Below are positions 1 through 6,868 of a DNA stretch of 21,438 nucleotides, in pieces. Source of the stretch: Nitrospiraceae bacterium (GTDB lineage Bacteria > Nitrospirota > Nitrospiria > Nitrospirales > UBA8639); contig DOFS01000579.1 of the NCBI GenBank assembly GCA_003523945.1, forward strand, positions 1 through 21,438, in the 5' to 3' direction. Position numbers and translations under genes: made by a program. Each line of letters starts with the position of its first letter. Position 1 is the first letter of the stretch. The notes beneath the pieces are model-generated. The model was not told the DNA's origin. It did no database searches and saw only the letters and a program-made list of their open reading frames with translations.

Positions 1-59
1 CCGGCCAACAATCCCATGACCACCGCAATGCTGAGAAATGTTTGAATGGCTTTTAACAT
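1..59 (-). CDS. Start of a secreted or membrane protein (partial)
   Basis: Only the first 19 codons lie in the window; the gene continues past base 1. The N-terminus reads MLKAIQTFLSIAVVMGLLA, a short positively charged start followed by a hydrophobic stretch, as in a Sec signal peptide or first membrane helix. A strong ribosome binding site (AGGAGG on the minus strand, bases 66-71) sits just upstream of the ATG. The ATG overlaps the stop codon of a possible upstream ORF (53-250). Nothing can be said about function from so short a piece. Confidence 0.55.
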   Translation of the reverse strand, partial: MLKAIQTFLSIAVVMGLLA

Positions 60-250
60 GGTCTACCTCCTCTGTAATTGTGTAATGGTTTAAATAGAAC
101 TTTTAAGTCTTTTCTCACACGTGTTGAAAGTACGCTTATCCTAAAGGATGGAAGTGCATTGGCTTCAACAGACAAAACTTGGCCATACCTTGAACATTTG
201 TCTGAGATTTCAATTTGATTTCCATGTACAAGAACCAACAATCTAAACAT
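53..250 (-). CDS. Possible small protein upstream of the edge gene
   Basis: A 65-residue ORF starts at an ATG preceded by GAGG with six bases between them, and its stop overlaps the ATG of the edge gene (ATGTTAA), as in translationally coupled pairs. The two initiation regions resemble each other (GAGGTAAACCATGTT and GAGGTAGACCATGTT). The product begins MFRLLVLVHGNQIEISDKC and is not recognised: it has one short hydrophobic start, no clear domain and a basic C-terminal half. It could instead be leader sequence of the edge gene. The good start signal supports it; the composition does not. Confidence 0.3.
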   Translation of the reverse strand: MFRLLVLVHGNQIEISDKCSRYGQVLSVEANALPSFRISVLSTRVRKDLKVLFKPLHNYRGGRPC

Positions 251-421
251 GGTTTACCTCAATGGCATATTTTTTCAACCAGCCATTTACAGGACGAGGC
301 CCGGTTTTCCAGACGAAGACTATATACAACATCCCTGATCGGCCCGCCTCACTAATACAGCCGAATCAATTAAGCAAAGAGATCTCAATGAGGATATGCT
401 AACTTTTACGCGGTGCACGTA

Positions 422-438
422 GGTATGTGGTCCATACC
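422..438. promoter_or_regulatory. Short dyad upstream of nhaA
   Basis: GGTATG and CATACC form a perfect 6-bp inverted repeat separated by five bases, 45 bases before the nhaA start codon. It could be an operator or a small hairpin in the nhaA leader. This is sequence symmetry only; no known regulator site was recognised. Confidence 0.25.
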
Positions 439-482
439 CCTATTTCGAACTCCGAGCAAACATACCCGGGAATTTTGCCCAT

Positions 483-1853
483 ATGGATCTGGTAAAAGAA
501 GCCAAACAAACCGTTAAAAATCGACCGGTAGAAAAGCTCCTCTCACCCTTGGAGGATTTCACCAAACAAAATGCCTCTGGGGGCATTGTTCTATTGGTGT
601 GCACGGCCATTGCCTTGTTGCTGGCCAATTCAGTTTATGGCGATCTGTACTCGGCCTTTTGGAATCTCCCTTTTACCATTGGTATCGGTCCCTATCTCTT
701 AGAAAAACCGATATTACTGTGGATTAATGACGGATTGATGGCCATTTTCTTTTTTGTCATTGGACTCGAAATCAAACGGGAAATATTGGTCGGGGAATTA
801 TCCGAACCCCGTCAGGCCATTCTTCCCATTGCGGCTGCTATTGGTGGAATGATTGTTCCGGCATTGGCATTTCTCATGCTCAATTTCCAGACCCCCCACA
901 ATTCCGGTTGGGGGATTCCCATGGCCACGGATATTGCGTTTGCCATTGGCCTGCTGGGTTTATTGGGATCGAAGGTTCCATTTTCGGCAAAAATTTTCCT
1001 CACCACTCTGGCTATCGTTGATGATCTCGGAGCCGTCCTGGTCATAGCCTTTTTCTATACCTCACATATTTCATGGATCAGCCTTGGAACCGGCTTAGGA
1101 TTCTTAACCATCCTCATGGGTGCCAACCGGATGGGCATTCGTTCTCCCGTCATATATGGACTGTTCGGGATCGGTGGCTTGTGGTTGGCGTTTCTTTTTT
1201 CCGGCCTTCATCCAACGGTTGCCGGAGTGCTTGCCGCTTTGACCATTCCTGCCAATTCCGCCATGACAAAAAATGAATTTGCTCATAAAAGCCAAAAATT
1301 CAGTCAAGAATTCCAAAAGGCTGAAGTCCCGGGTGTCTCAGTGTTAGGAAATGAAGACCAGGATCAGGCGATCCAGGCTCTCGAAACGGCCAAGGATTTG
1401 ATACAGCCCCCGCTTCAAAAGCTGGAACATGCCTTATACCCGTGGGTCACATTTGCCATCATGCCAATTTTTGCCTTGGCCAATGCCGGCGTGGTCATTG
1501 CGACCGACTTCTCCTCACTCGTCAACGATTCCCTTTCGCTTGGAATTGGACTGGGCTTGGTCGTTGGCAAGCCATTAGGAATATGTCTTGGAGCCTGGCT
1601 TGTCGTTCAATTTGGCAGTTCTGTTCTTCCCTCTCACCTTCGCTGGCCACAAATTATCGGGCTGGGATTTATGGGAGGTATTGGATTTACGATGGCCATT
1701 TTCATTGCGACCTTGGCGTTTCACGCACCTTCCGATTTACAAACAGCGAAATTGGCCATTTTAATCGCCTCCTGTCTATCTGCCTGTATCGGCCTACTCC
1801 TTTTATCGAAATCCACCAACCCGACTACCGGTGAACCTACCTCTGAGAAATAA
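483..1853 (+). CDS. nhaA: Na+/H+ antiporter NhaA
   Basis: NhaA is an inner-membrane antiporter that exports Na+ (or Li+) in exchange for protons and so controls sodium and pH. The 456-residue product carries the family hallmarks in order: NDGLMAIFFFVIGLEIKRE (residues 82-100), ATDIAFAIGL with Asp150, TTLAIVDDLGA with the paired ion-binding Asp180-Asp181, SGLHPTVAGV (240-249), GKPLGI with the conserved Lys364, and GIGFTMAIFIA near the C-terminus. It is longer than the E. coli protein (388 residues) mainly through a hydrophilic insert at about residues 258-318, which several bacterial NhaA proteins share. No in-frame alternative start exists before the upstream stop at 420-422, and no clear Shine-Dalgarno site precedes the ATG, so translation may be weak or leaderless. 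It stands alone; the next gene starts 170 bases downstream. Confidence 0.95.
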   Translation: MDLVKEAKQTVKNRPVEKLLSPLEDFTKQNASGGIVLLVCTAIALLLANSVYGDLYSAFWNLPFTIGIGPYLLEKPILLWINDGLMAIFFFVIGLEIKREILVGELSEPRQAILPIAAAIGGMIVPALAFLMLNFQTPHNSGWGIPMATDIAFAIGLLGLLGSKVPFSAKIFLTTLAIVDDLGAVLVIAFFYTSHISWISLGTGLGFLTILMGANRMGIRSPVIYGLFGIGGLWLAFLFSGLHPTVAGVLAALTIPANSAMTKNEFAHKSQKFSQEFQKAEVPGVSVLGNEDQDQAIQALETAKDLIQPPLQKLEHALYPWVTFAIMPIFALANAGVVIATDFSSLVNDSLSLGIGLGLVVGKPLGICLGAWLVVQFGSSVLPSHLRWPQIIGLGFMGGIGFTMAIFIATLAFHAPSDLQTAKLAILIASCLSACIGLLLLSKSTNPTTGEPTSEK

Positions 1854-2023
1854 GTTTTCTCACCTCTTCCTCCCTTCCATCCCTTTTTCTTTCTTTCCAC
1901 CGTCACAAGAAACTGTGTAGTCAAGCCAGGGTTTTCCCCAGGTCTCACTGGGAAAGATTAAGGATATAAATAAATATCGTTTCTTTCTGATTTCTAAAAT
2001 TTCAATAACCAAAGGAGAGTTAC

Positions 2024-2866
2024 ATGTCCCGCACGACAATTGTTTGTCAGACCTCAAGGATTCCGTCCAGAAAGCCCTCCACGAAAAACTTGTGTCTGTT
2101 AGGAACATGTTTTTTGATGGTGAGTCTTAGTTTATCCGGTGTGGTGTTTGCTCATGAAGGAAACGGTCCACAAAGGAATGAATCCTTATTGGCAGGGGAA
2201 CGCGTCATAACCGGAACGGTAGAAGAAGTCAGAGGGGAACAAGCCAAAGTGGATACGGGGGAAGGGCAACCCAGATACCTTCCAATGAGTCTCCGTGAAG
2301 AGAAAGGGCTTTCAGATCTGAAAAAAGGGGATCGCGTTGAAATAACCGTTAACGATCAAAACCTTATTGTGGATGTTCATCTGGCCGGGGAAGAGTCTCA
2401 ACATCGGATCGTGCATGGTAGGTTGGCCCAACCACTCGTAACCGGGCACAAAAAAGCGGTGATTCAGTCAAAAGAAGGTCAGGAAGAATCTCATCCCATC
2501 AGTCCAATGGCCATGAGCAAGGTGGCTTCCATCCCGGTTGGCGCAGAAGTCGCCTTTCTCATCGATGAAATGAATCAGATCGTTGATGTCACATTTGAGA
2601 GTAAAGAAAAGGTGGACCAAGCCCAGGAGGCCAAGACAAAGAAGACTCCGCTGAAAGGGAATTTCAAAAAGGTTATGGGAACCCTGAAACAACCCCTCAA
2701 GGATAATAAAATCTCCGTTCAACAGAATGGTCAAAAGGAACACCGGTATGAAGTGCGTCCTCTGATTCAGGAAAAGTTCAAAGATCTTTCTCCTGGGCAA
2801 GAGGTCGTCCTATTTGTGGATGATGAGGATAAAGTCACCGATGTGGCCTATATCGGGCAAAAGTAA
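2024..2866 (+). CDS. Secreted protein with three repeated beta-type domains
   Basis: No named family was recognised. The start is well supported by AAAGGAGAG eight bases before the ATG. The 280-residue product has an unusually long basic leader followed by a hydrophobic core ending in GVVFAHEG, so a signal peptide cleaved near residue 43 is likely. The rest is three repeats at about residues 61-120, 129-191 and 216-276. Each begins with a G-x-[VL] strand and has a middle glycine-charged turn (KKGDRVEI, PVGAEVAF, SPGQEVVL), ending in a strand of the form IVDV or VTDV. This suggests small beta-barrel units. The segment RVEITVNDQNLIVDVHLAG also matches the product of the gene at 11809 (RMTIVLDENDAVMEAHLRG), so the two are distant relatives. 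It converges on the minus-strand gene at 3047. Confidence 0.8.
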   Translation: MSRTTIVCQTSRIPSRKPSTKNLCLLGTCFLMVSLSLSGVVFAHEGNGPQRNESLLAGERVITGTVEEVRGEQAKVDTGEGQPRYLPMSLREEKGLSDLKKGDRVEITVNDQNLIVDVHLAGEESQHRIVHGRLAQPLVTGHKKAVIQSKEGQEESHPISPMAMSKVASIPVGAEVAFLIDEMNQIVDVTFESKEKVDQAQEAKTKKTPLKGNFKKVMGTLKQPLKDNKISVQQNGQKEHRYEVRPLIQEKFKDLSPGQEVVLFVDDEDKVTDVAYIGQK

Positions 2867-2935
2867 ATGCCTACCAGACACAACAGTCAGATTTTTCGGT
2901 CAGTGACGTAACAAGAACACCGCGACACATTCAGG

Positions 2936-2981
2936 ACTCCAGGAGAGATGGCAGGCTTTGGGTCTTGTCTCATCCTGGAGT
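2936..2981. repeat. Inverted repeat between convergent genes
   Basis: ACTCCAGGA (2936-2944) and TCCTGGAGT (2973-2981) are perfectly complementary, with a 28-base loop, in the gap between the convergent genes ending at 2866 and 3047. It could help end transcription from both sides, but the loop is long and there is no T-run, so it is not a classical terminator. Confidence 0.3.
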
Positions 2982-3046
2982 TCCCCAACATCCCCACCGT
3001 CCAATGGTCCCAGAATTTTCATTTCTTCAATCCTACAAAAAAACGT

Positions 3047-3943
3047 CTAGCTACGGTCTTTAAAGGTCAGTTCAGCAATGCCGGACTTATCCAACTCGCC
3101 TTTCCCCAGCTTCACCAACCGCTGATATTGCTCCAACGTCGCTTTAGCCAAAGGCAGGGTCAGGCCAACGGATTCAGCCAATCCATAGGCAATCCCGGAA
3201 TCTTTGGCCGCATGGGCTGCAGAGAAATAGCATTCGTGATCACGATTTTGCATGTCGGCTCCATCGGTTTCCAAGACCCGTGACGCTGCTCCGGTTTGAC
3301 TGAACACCTCACGCACCATACCCAAATCCAATCCCAATGCCGCGCCAAGGCCCAAGCCTTCCGCCAAGCCAGCCGTATTGATATTCATCACCATATTGAC
3401 CAAGGCCTTCATCTTTGATGCCTGCCCCGCCAATCCAATGTATCGTAATTTGGCACTGAGATCTTCTAAGAGAGGCGTGGCCCGCTCAAAAACCTCCTGT
3501 TTTCCGCCACACATCAAATACAATGTTCCCGCACGTGCCTGATCAATACTACTGGCCATGCAAGCTTCCAGAGCCTGCCCGCCACGAGCTTCAACTTGCT
3601 CCTCGATTTCAAGATGAACCTGAGGAGACAACGTGGCACAATTCACAAACAACCGGCCCTTGGCTCCACTCAGAAGACTTTCCCGATTCTTCTCAGAAAA
3701 AATTTCACGCATCGCGTGGTCGTCAGTGACGACGGTCAGAATAATGTTGGATGATTCTGCCACCCGGGCCAGAGTCGGCGCGACTTCGCCCTGAACTTGC
3801 CGCGCGACCGATTCAGCTTTTTTAAGGTCGGTATCGAACACCGACACCACCTGATACCCCACCTCGTCCAGTCGCAGCGCCATATTGGCTCCCATCAGTC
3901 CGACTCCCACAAACCCTATTCGTTCCGCCTTCTTATTCATCAT
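3047..3943 (-). CDS. NAD(P)-dependent beta-hydroxyacid dehydrogenase, glyoxylate/succinic semialdehyde reductase-like
   Basis: Members of this family reduce small carbonyl acids such as glyoxylate or succinic semialdehyde, or oxidise 3-hydroxyisobutyrate, in the cytoplasm. The N-terminal Rossmann domain has GFVGVGLMGANMA (residues 10-22), typical for dinucleotide binding. The C-terminal helical domain starts with GQASKMKALVNM, where Lys179 and Asn183 match the KxxxN catalytic motif; the wording of this segment is closest to the GLYR1 type. The usual DAPVSGG substrate loop is replaced by EACMASS (residues 126-132), so the substrate may differ. I place the start at the ATG at 3943 because AAAGGAAAGGG lies just before it; an ATG at 3970 would add nine residues but has no such site. 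The gene is divergent from the aquaporin gene. Confidence 0.85.
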   Translation of the reverse strand: MMNKKAERIGFVGVGLMGANMALRLDEVGYQVVSVFDTDLKKAESVARQVQGEVAPTLARVAESSNIILTVVTDDHAMREIFSEKNRESLLSGAKGRLFVNCATLSPQVHLEIEEQVEARGGQALEACMASSIDQARAGTLYLMCGGKQEVFERATPLLEDLSAKLRYIGLAGQASKMKALVNMVMNINTAGLAEGLGLGAALGLDLGMVREVFSQTGAASRVLETDGADMQNRDHECYFSAAHAAKDSGIAYGLAESVGLTLPLAKATLEQYQRLVKLGKGELDKSGIAELTFKDRS

Positions 3944-4139
3944 CCACACCCTTTCCTTTCTTCTGACCACAACATTAGACCCGTATTTGCTTCATGTTCG
4001 GAATACCCACTCTTTTCCTCATCCCTCATTCACAACATTCCTTACATCTAAACCCCTCACCCTGGTTATCTGTACTCTACCGAAGGCGTTGTAACGCCTC
4101 AACCTCATATTCGACTACTAGGCTGAACATGGTCCATTC

Positions 4140-4967
4140 ATGAGCATGCGCGAATCCTTCAAACAGCACTGGCCGGAATATCTCATGGAGGCCGCAGGAC
4201 TGGGACTCTTTATGGTCTCCGCCGCAACCTTTGCTATTTTCCTGGAGCATCCGGTTTCTCCTTTTCGACAAAGTCTTCCGGACGCGACGGTTCGACGGTC
4301 CCTGATGGGATTGGCCATGGGCCTTACCGCCATCCTCATCATCTATTCCCCCTGGGGAAAACAATCGGGAGCACACCTGAATCCCTCTGTCACACTGACG
4401 TTTTTTCGCTTAGGAAAAATTCGGACGTGGGATACGGTTTTTTACGTTCTATTTCAATGTCTAGGAGGGGTGTTAGGGATTCTGTTGGTCTCTTCGGTAG
4501 CAGGAGGTTTCCTGTTAGACCCTTCGATTCATTATGTCGCCACACTCCCCGGACCTGGGGGTGCAGGACCGGCCTTTGTTGCAGAATTGTTCATTTCATT
4601 CGGCCTGATGATTGCTGTGTTAGTCTCAAGCAATCATCCTCGGCTTTCTCGATACACGGGAATCTTCGCCGGCATTCTCGTGGCCACGTATATCACCATC
4701 GAAGCGCCATTTTCCGGGATGAGTATGAATCCGGCTAGAAGTCTGGCCTCCGCCCTGCCAGCCTGGCTTTGGACGCATTTTTGGATTTATCTCACAGCCC
4801 CGGTGTTTGGTATGCTATTGGCGGCTGAGACCTATCTCCGAGTGGCGGGCTTCCAAAAAGTCCGGTGCGCCAAACTTCATCATCACAATTCAAAACGATG
4901 CATCTTCCGTTGTGGCTACCATGAGGAACTGCCCTCGAAGACCTCAACTCTTCAAGCATCAGTCTGA
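4140..4967 (+). CDS. Aquaporin-family (MIP) channel with a Cys/His-rich tail
   Basis: This 275-residue inner-membrane protein belongs to the major intrinsic protein family, which conducts water or small neutral solutes. The two half-helix motifs are visible: SGAHLNPSVTL (first motif NPS, residues 81-83) and SGMSMNPARSL (second motif NPA, 197-199) with the following Arg200 of the selectivity filter. About six membrane spans lie between residues 15 and 235. The last 40 residues are hydrophilic and hold Cys243, His247-249, Cys254 and Cys258, a possible metal site outside the standard fold. No good Shine-Dalgarno site precedes the ATG at 4140; an ATG two codons later is an alternative. The next gene follows after 39 bases, so the two may be cotranscribed. 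The substrate cannot be read from the sequence. Confidence 0.85.
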   Translation: MSMRESFKQHWPEYLMEAAGLGLFMVSAATFAIFLEHPVSPFRQSLPDATVRRSLMGLAMGLTAILIIYSPWGKQSGAHLNPSVTLTFFRLGKIRTWDTVFYVLFQCLGGVLGILLVSSVAGGFLLDPSIHYVATLPGPGGAGPAFVAELFISFGLMIAVLVSSNHPRLSRYTGIFAGILVATYITIEAPFSGMSMNPARSLASALPAWLWTHFWIYLTAPVFGMLLAAETYLRVAGFQKVRCAKLHHHNSKRCIFRCGYHEELPSKTSTLQASV

Positions 4968-5006
4968 ACTCACCCATTCACTTGTTCCCAGCCAAAGGAG
5001 GCTGAG

Positions 5007-5237
5007 ATGATTTGTATATGCGGAGCACCCATCTTCCATGTTGAATTCGTTCAAACCGTCAGGGATGGCCGCGTGCCCTTTGAGATCTACCACTGGCACT
5101 GTCCCGCCTGTTCCACCTTGATGGAAGAACTGCGGTTGAAGACAAACACAATTCATCAAACAGTATCCACCCTCGCCTATCCTGTTAGACCCGTCTGTAC
5201 AATGAAGAAGCCGACGGGATTGGAATTGTGTGTATAA
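5007..5237 (+). CDS. Small CxC...CxxC protein, probable zinc ribbon
   Basis: The 76-residue ORF has an excellent ribosome binding site (AAAGGAGG, five bases before the ATG), which argues that it is a real gene despite its size. It begins MICICGAPIFHVEFVQ and later has YHWHCPACSTLMEEL, so a CxC pair and a CxxC pair with nearby histidines could bind one zinc ion. The middle, with the sequence DGRVPFEIYHWHCPAC, resembles short zinc ribbons that hold a beta hairpin. There is no signal peptide or membrane segment, so it should be cytoplasmic. It lies just downstream of the aquaporin gene, whose own tail is Cys/His-rich. The function is unknown. Confidence 0.65.
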   Translation: MICICGAPIFHVEFVQTVRDGRVPFEIYHWHCPACSTLMEELRLKTNTIHQTVSTLAYPVRPVCTMKKPTGLELCV

Positions 5238-5364
5238 ACAAGCCTCAGCCCAAAACCACAAACCAAGCGAAACCTTTAGGTTGCTTACACAAATTCCGCA
5301 AGATCCGGCAGTAAACAACAACAATCAAATGTATACGATGCTGCCTCCCACCTTCACCAAGAGG

Positions 5365-5393
5365 CTGTTGAAAAACCCGAAACGGTTCAACAG
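5365..5393. repeat. Hairpin CTGTTGAA/TTCAACAG
   Basis: Two perfect 8-bp arms (5365-5372 and 5386-5393) surround a 13-base loop. It opens the repeat-rich stretch behind the small zinc-ribbon gene and could act as part of an intergenic repeat or as a transcription stop. No T-run follows. Confidence 0.4.
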
Positions 5394-5437
5394 GGCAAAC
5401 CGTTAAAATCATCCCTTCACTTTTCCTGTAGGGATCC

Positions 5438-5630
5438 AGGATGTTCAAAAGGCCCGTCCAGCAAGGCCAAAGACCCTTTGGCGGGCGAAGCGTATGGAGG
5501 AGTACGTGAGCATGGCAAAGGGGCGACCTGTCTGCACGCTTGCGCGTCGAAGCGTCCTTCAGCGCGTAGACGCGAAGCCGATCCAGCTAAGGCAGGGAAC
5601 GCCGCTGGCGGACTTTTTCAACATCGTGCT
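5438..5630. repeat. MITE-like intergenic element with long imperfect inverted ends
   Basis: The left arm (5440-5464, with GATGTTCAAAAGG and CCAGC) and the right arm (5604-5627, with GCTGGCGGAC and TTTTTCAACATC) are complementary over about 22 bases with a few mismatches, enclosing about 140 G+C-rich bases. The right arm abuts a degenerate coding fragment at about 5631. The pattern resembles dispersed intergenic palindromic elements that I associate with Nitrospira-like genomes, but that link is from memory. The interior has no convincing gene. No second copy was seen in this window. Confidence 0.55.
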
Positions 5631-5760
5631 AAGGATAATTTCATCCTGTTGGATAGCCAGGGCCAGGCCCGGCCGATGGATTCGGCCGCTTTGGAAGGGC
5701 GCCACAGGCCCTTTGTAATTCAGACGGCGGCGCTCCACCATGAGATACGGTGGATAGCAA
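5631..5760 (+). pseudogene. Coding remnant with the NFILLDSQGQAR motif
   Basis: In the plus frame this stretch reads DNFILLDSQGQARPMDSA and, after a short gap, LEGRHRPFVIQT. This matches the fragment at 14930-15163 in both protein (NFILFDSQGQARRME and GHRMPFVVQT) and DNA (an identical run GATAGCCAGGGCCAGGCC). The front part of the gene is missing because the inverted-repeat element ends directly before it. The remnant runs up against the 3' end of the LysR gene on the other strand. The function of the parent gene is unknown. Confidence 0.55.
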
Positions 5761-5778
5761 AGATGCTTAGAACCTTGC

Positions 5779-6690
5779 CTATTTCAACATTTGCCGTTGA
5801 ATTTCCTGCTTGCGTTTCAACGTGAGCTCCACAAAAAGCTTCACAGTCGGAACGGACGGGGTTGATCGGTAGTGCAGTTCCGTGGGAATGGACGGCTTCT
5901 GATTTTGGATTGGAACAAACACACACCCCTTCGTATACAAACTGCGGACACATCCTGGCACAATCGATACTCCAAGACCGGCTGCGACTTCGGTGAGTAC
6001 TGTTTGCATATTGCCCGGCTGATTCAAAATGACTGGCGAAAATTTTTCCCGCTGGCACGCACTAATAATCTGATCAAACAACCCTACGGCTTCACTGCGG
6101 ATGAATAACACAAATGGGTCTTTCCCCAGTTCACGCAACCGCAACCGTTTGGCCTTGGCCAGCATATGAGTTTCAGGAAGGACGGCTATGAGCGTATCCA
6201 CATAGATTTCCTCTGCGGAAAAACCGATACCTTCATAGTTACTCATGGGGCGGGAAAACCCCACATCCAACTGTCCCGCTGAAAAGGCGTCAATTTGTTG
6301 GCGCACGGTCATTTCCTGAAGGCTGATCTGAACCTTAGGGTAGAGAGCTGAATATCCCCTCACCAACTCGGGCATAAAACTGAAGCAGGCAGATGCGAGG
6401 TACCCAATGCGCAAGCGTCCAATTTCTCCACGGGCCGCCCGTAGAACATGCTCCTTCACCTGCTGCTCGCGGGAAAGAATGTCATGCGCCTCGCGCAGTA
6501 AGCTGTCCCCAGCTGCCGTAATCTTTACTTCCCTGGTGTTGCGCCAGAACAGACGTACGCCCAGTTCATCTTCCAGGTCAGCGATCTGCCTACTGATCGC
6601 AGGCTGCACGGTGTTGAGTTCTCGTGCGGCCGCGGAAAAACTTTTCAGTGAGGCCACCGCTATGAAACTTCTGAGGTTTCGGATTTCCAT
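5779..6690 (-). CDS. LysR-family transcriptional regulator
   Basis: The 303-residue product has the usual LysR size and layout. Residues 1-60 form the winged helix-turn-helix, with FIAVASLKSFSAAARELN and QPAISRQIADLEDELGVRLF as the recognisable motif. Residues about 90-295 form the periplasmic-binding-protein-like effector domain (GRLRIGYLAS opens it and AAGLGVSIVPG lies near its end). Such proteins are cytoplasmic and bind DNA as tetramers, usually activating a divergent gene when an effector is bound. Here the divergent neighbour encodes a secreted DUF3300 protein, and the 132-base gap contains a dyad that fits a LysR site. The same gap is copied at 10519-10716, so a second gene may be a target. 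The effector domain resembles the BenM/CatM branch in outline only, so the inducer cannot be named. Confidence 0.92.
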   Translation of the reverse strand: MEIRNLRSFIAVASLKSFSAAARELNTVQPAISRQIADLEDELGVRLFWRNTREVKITAAGDSLLREAHDILSREQQVKEHVLRAARGEIGRLRIGYLASACFSFMPELVRGYSALYPKVQISLQEMTVRQQIDAFSAGQLDVGFSRPMSNYEGIGFSAEEIYVDTLIAVLPETHMLAKAKRLRLRELGKDPFVLFIRSEAVGLFDQIISACQREKFSPVILNQPGNMQTVLTEVAAGLGVSIVPGCVRSLYTKGCVFVPIQNQKPSIPTELHYRSTPSVPTVKLFVELTLKRKQEIQRQMLK

Positions 6691-6868
6691 TATTTACTTA
6701 TAGCATAAACGCATAGGTTTAATAAATTTAAAACATTTCTCTTATGAGGGTGTAGGTCTGTATTATAAGTAATGTGGCAAGGTTAAAGCTTGCTGGCTGA
6801 AACAGAAAGGAGAGGGACAATTATGGAGACAAGGAAACCGACATTCCCCGAAATATGGTCCGCGGGAG
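6671..6868. repeat. Duplicated promoter-leader-start unit, copy 1
   Basis: This unit covers the first codons of the LysR gene, the intergenic region, the leader and about the first 14 codons of the DUF3300 gene. It aligns with 10519-10716 at a constant offset of 3848 bases, with no net insertions. Shared landmarks include TATTTACTTATAGC, ATAGGTTTAATA, TTTCTCTTATGAG, GCAAGGTT and the start ATGGAGACAA. Confidence 0.85.
6705..6722. promoter_or_regulatory. Candidate LysR operator, copy 1
   Basis: TAAAC (6706-6710) and GTTTA (6717-6721) form a dyad around six bases, in the gap between the divergent LysR and DUF3300 genes. The position, and conservation of the dyad in the copied region at 10553-10570, suit a LysR-type site. 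The assignment to this regulator is inferred. Confidence 0.45.

Noticed and set aside
1442..1834. A 130-codon open frame on the plus strand inside nhaA
   Set aside because: It is an out-of-frame shadow of a strongly supported membrane-protein gene and has no ribosome binding site or familiar motif.
2468..2800. A 110-codon minus-strand frame opposite the three-repeat protein
   Set aside because: The plus-strand gene has a clear start, signal peptide and internal repeats; the opposite frame shows none of these.
4959..5324. A 121-codon minus-strand frame covering the small zinc-ribbon gene
   Set aside because: The plus-strand ORF has a near-perfect ribosome binding site and paired cysteines, while the minus frame has neither a start signal nor a recognisable domain.
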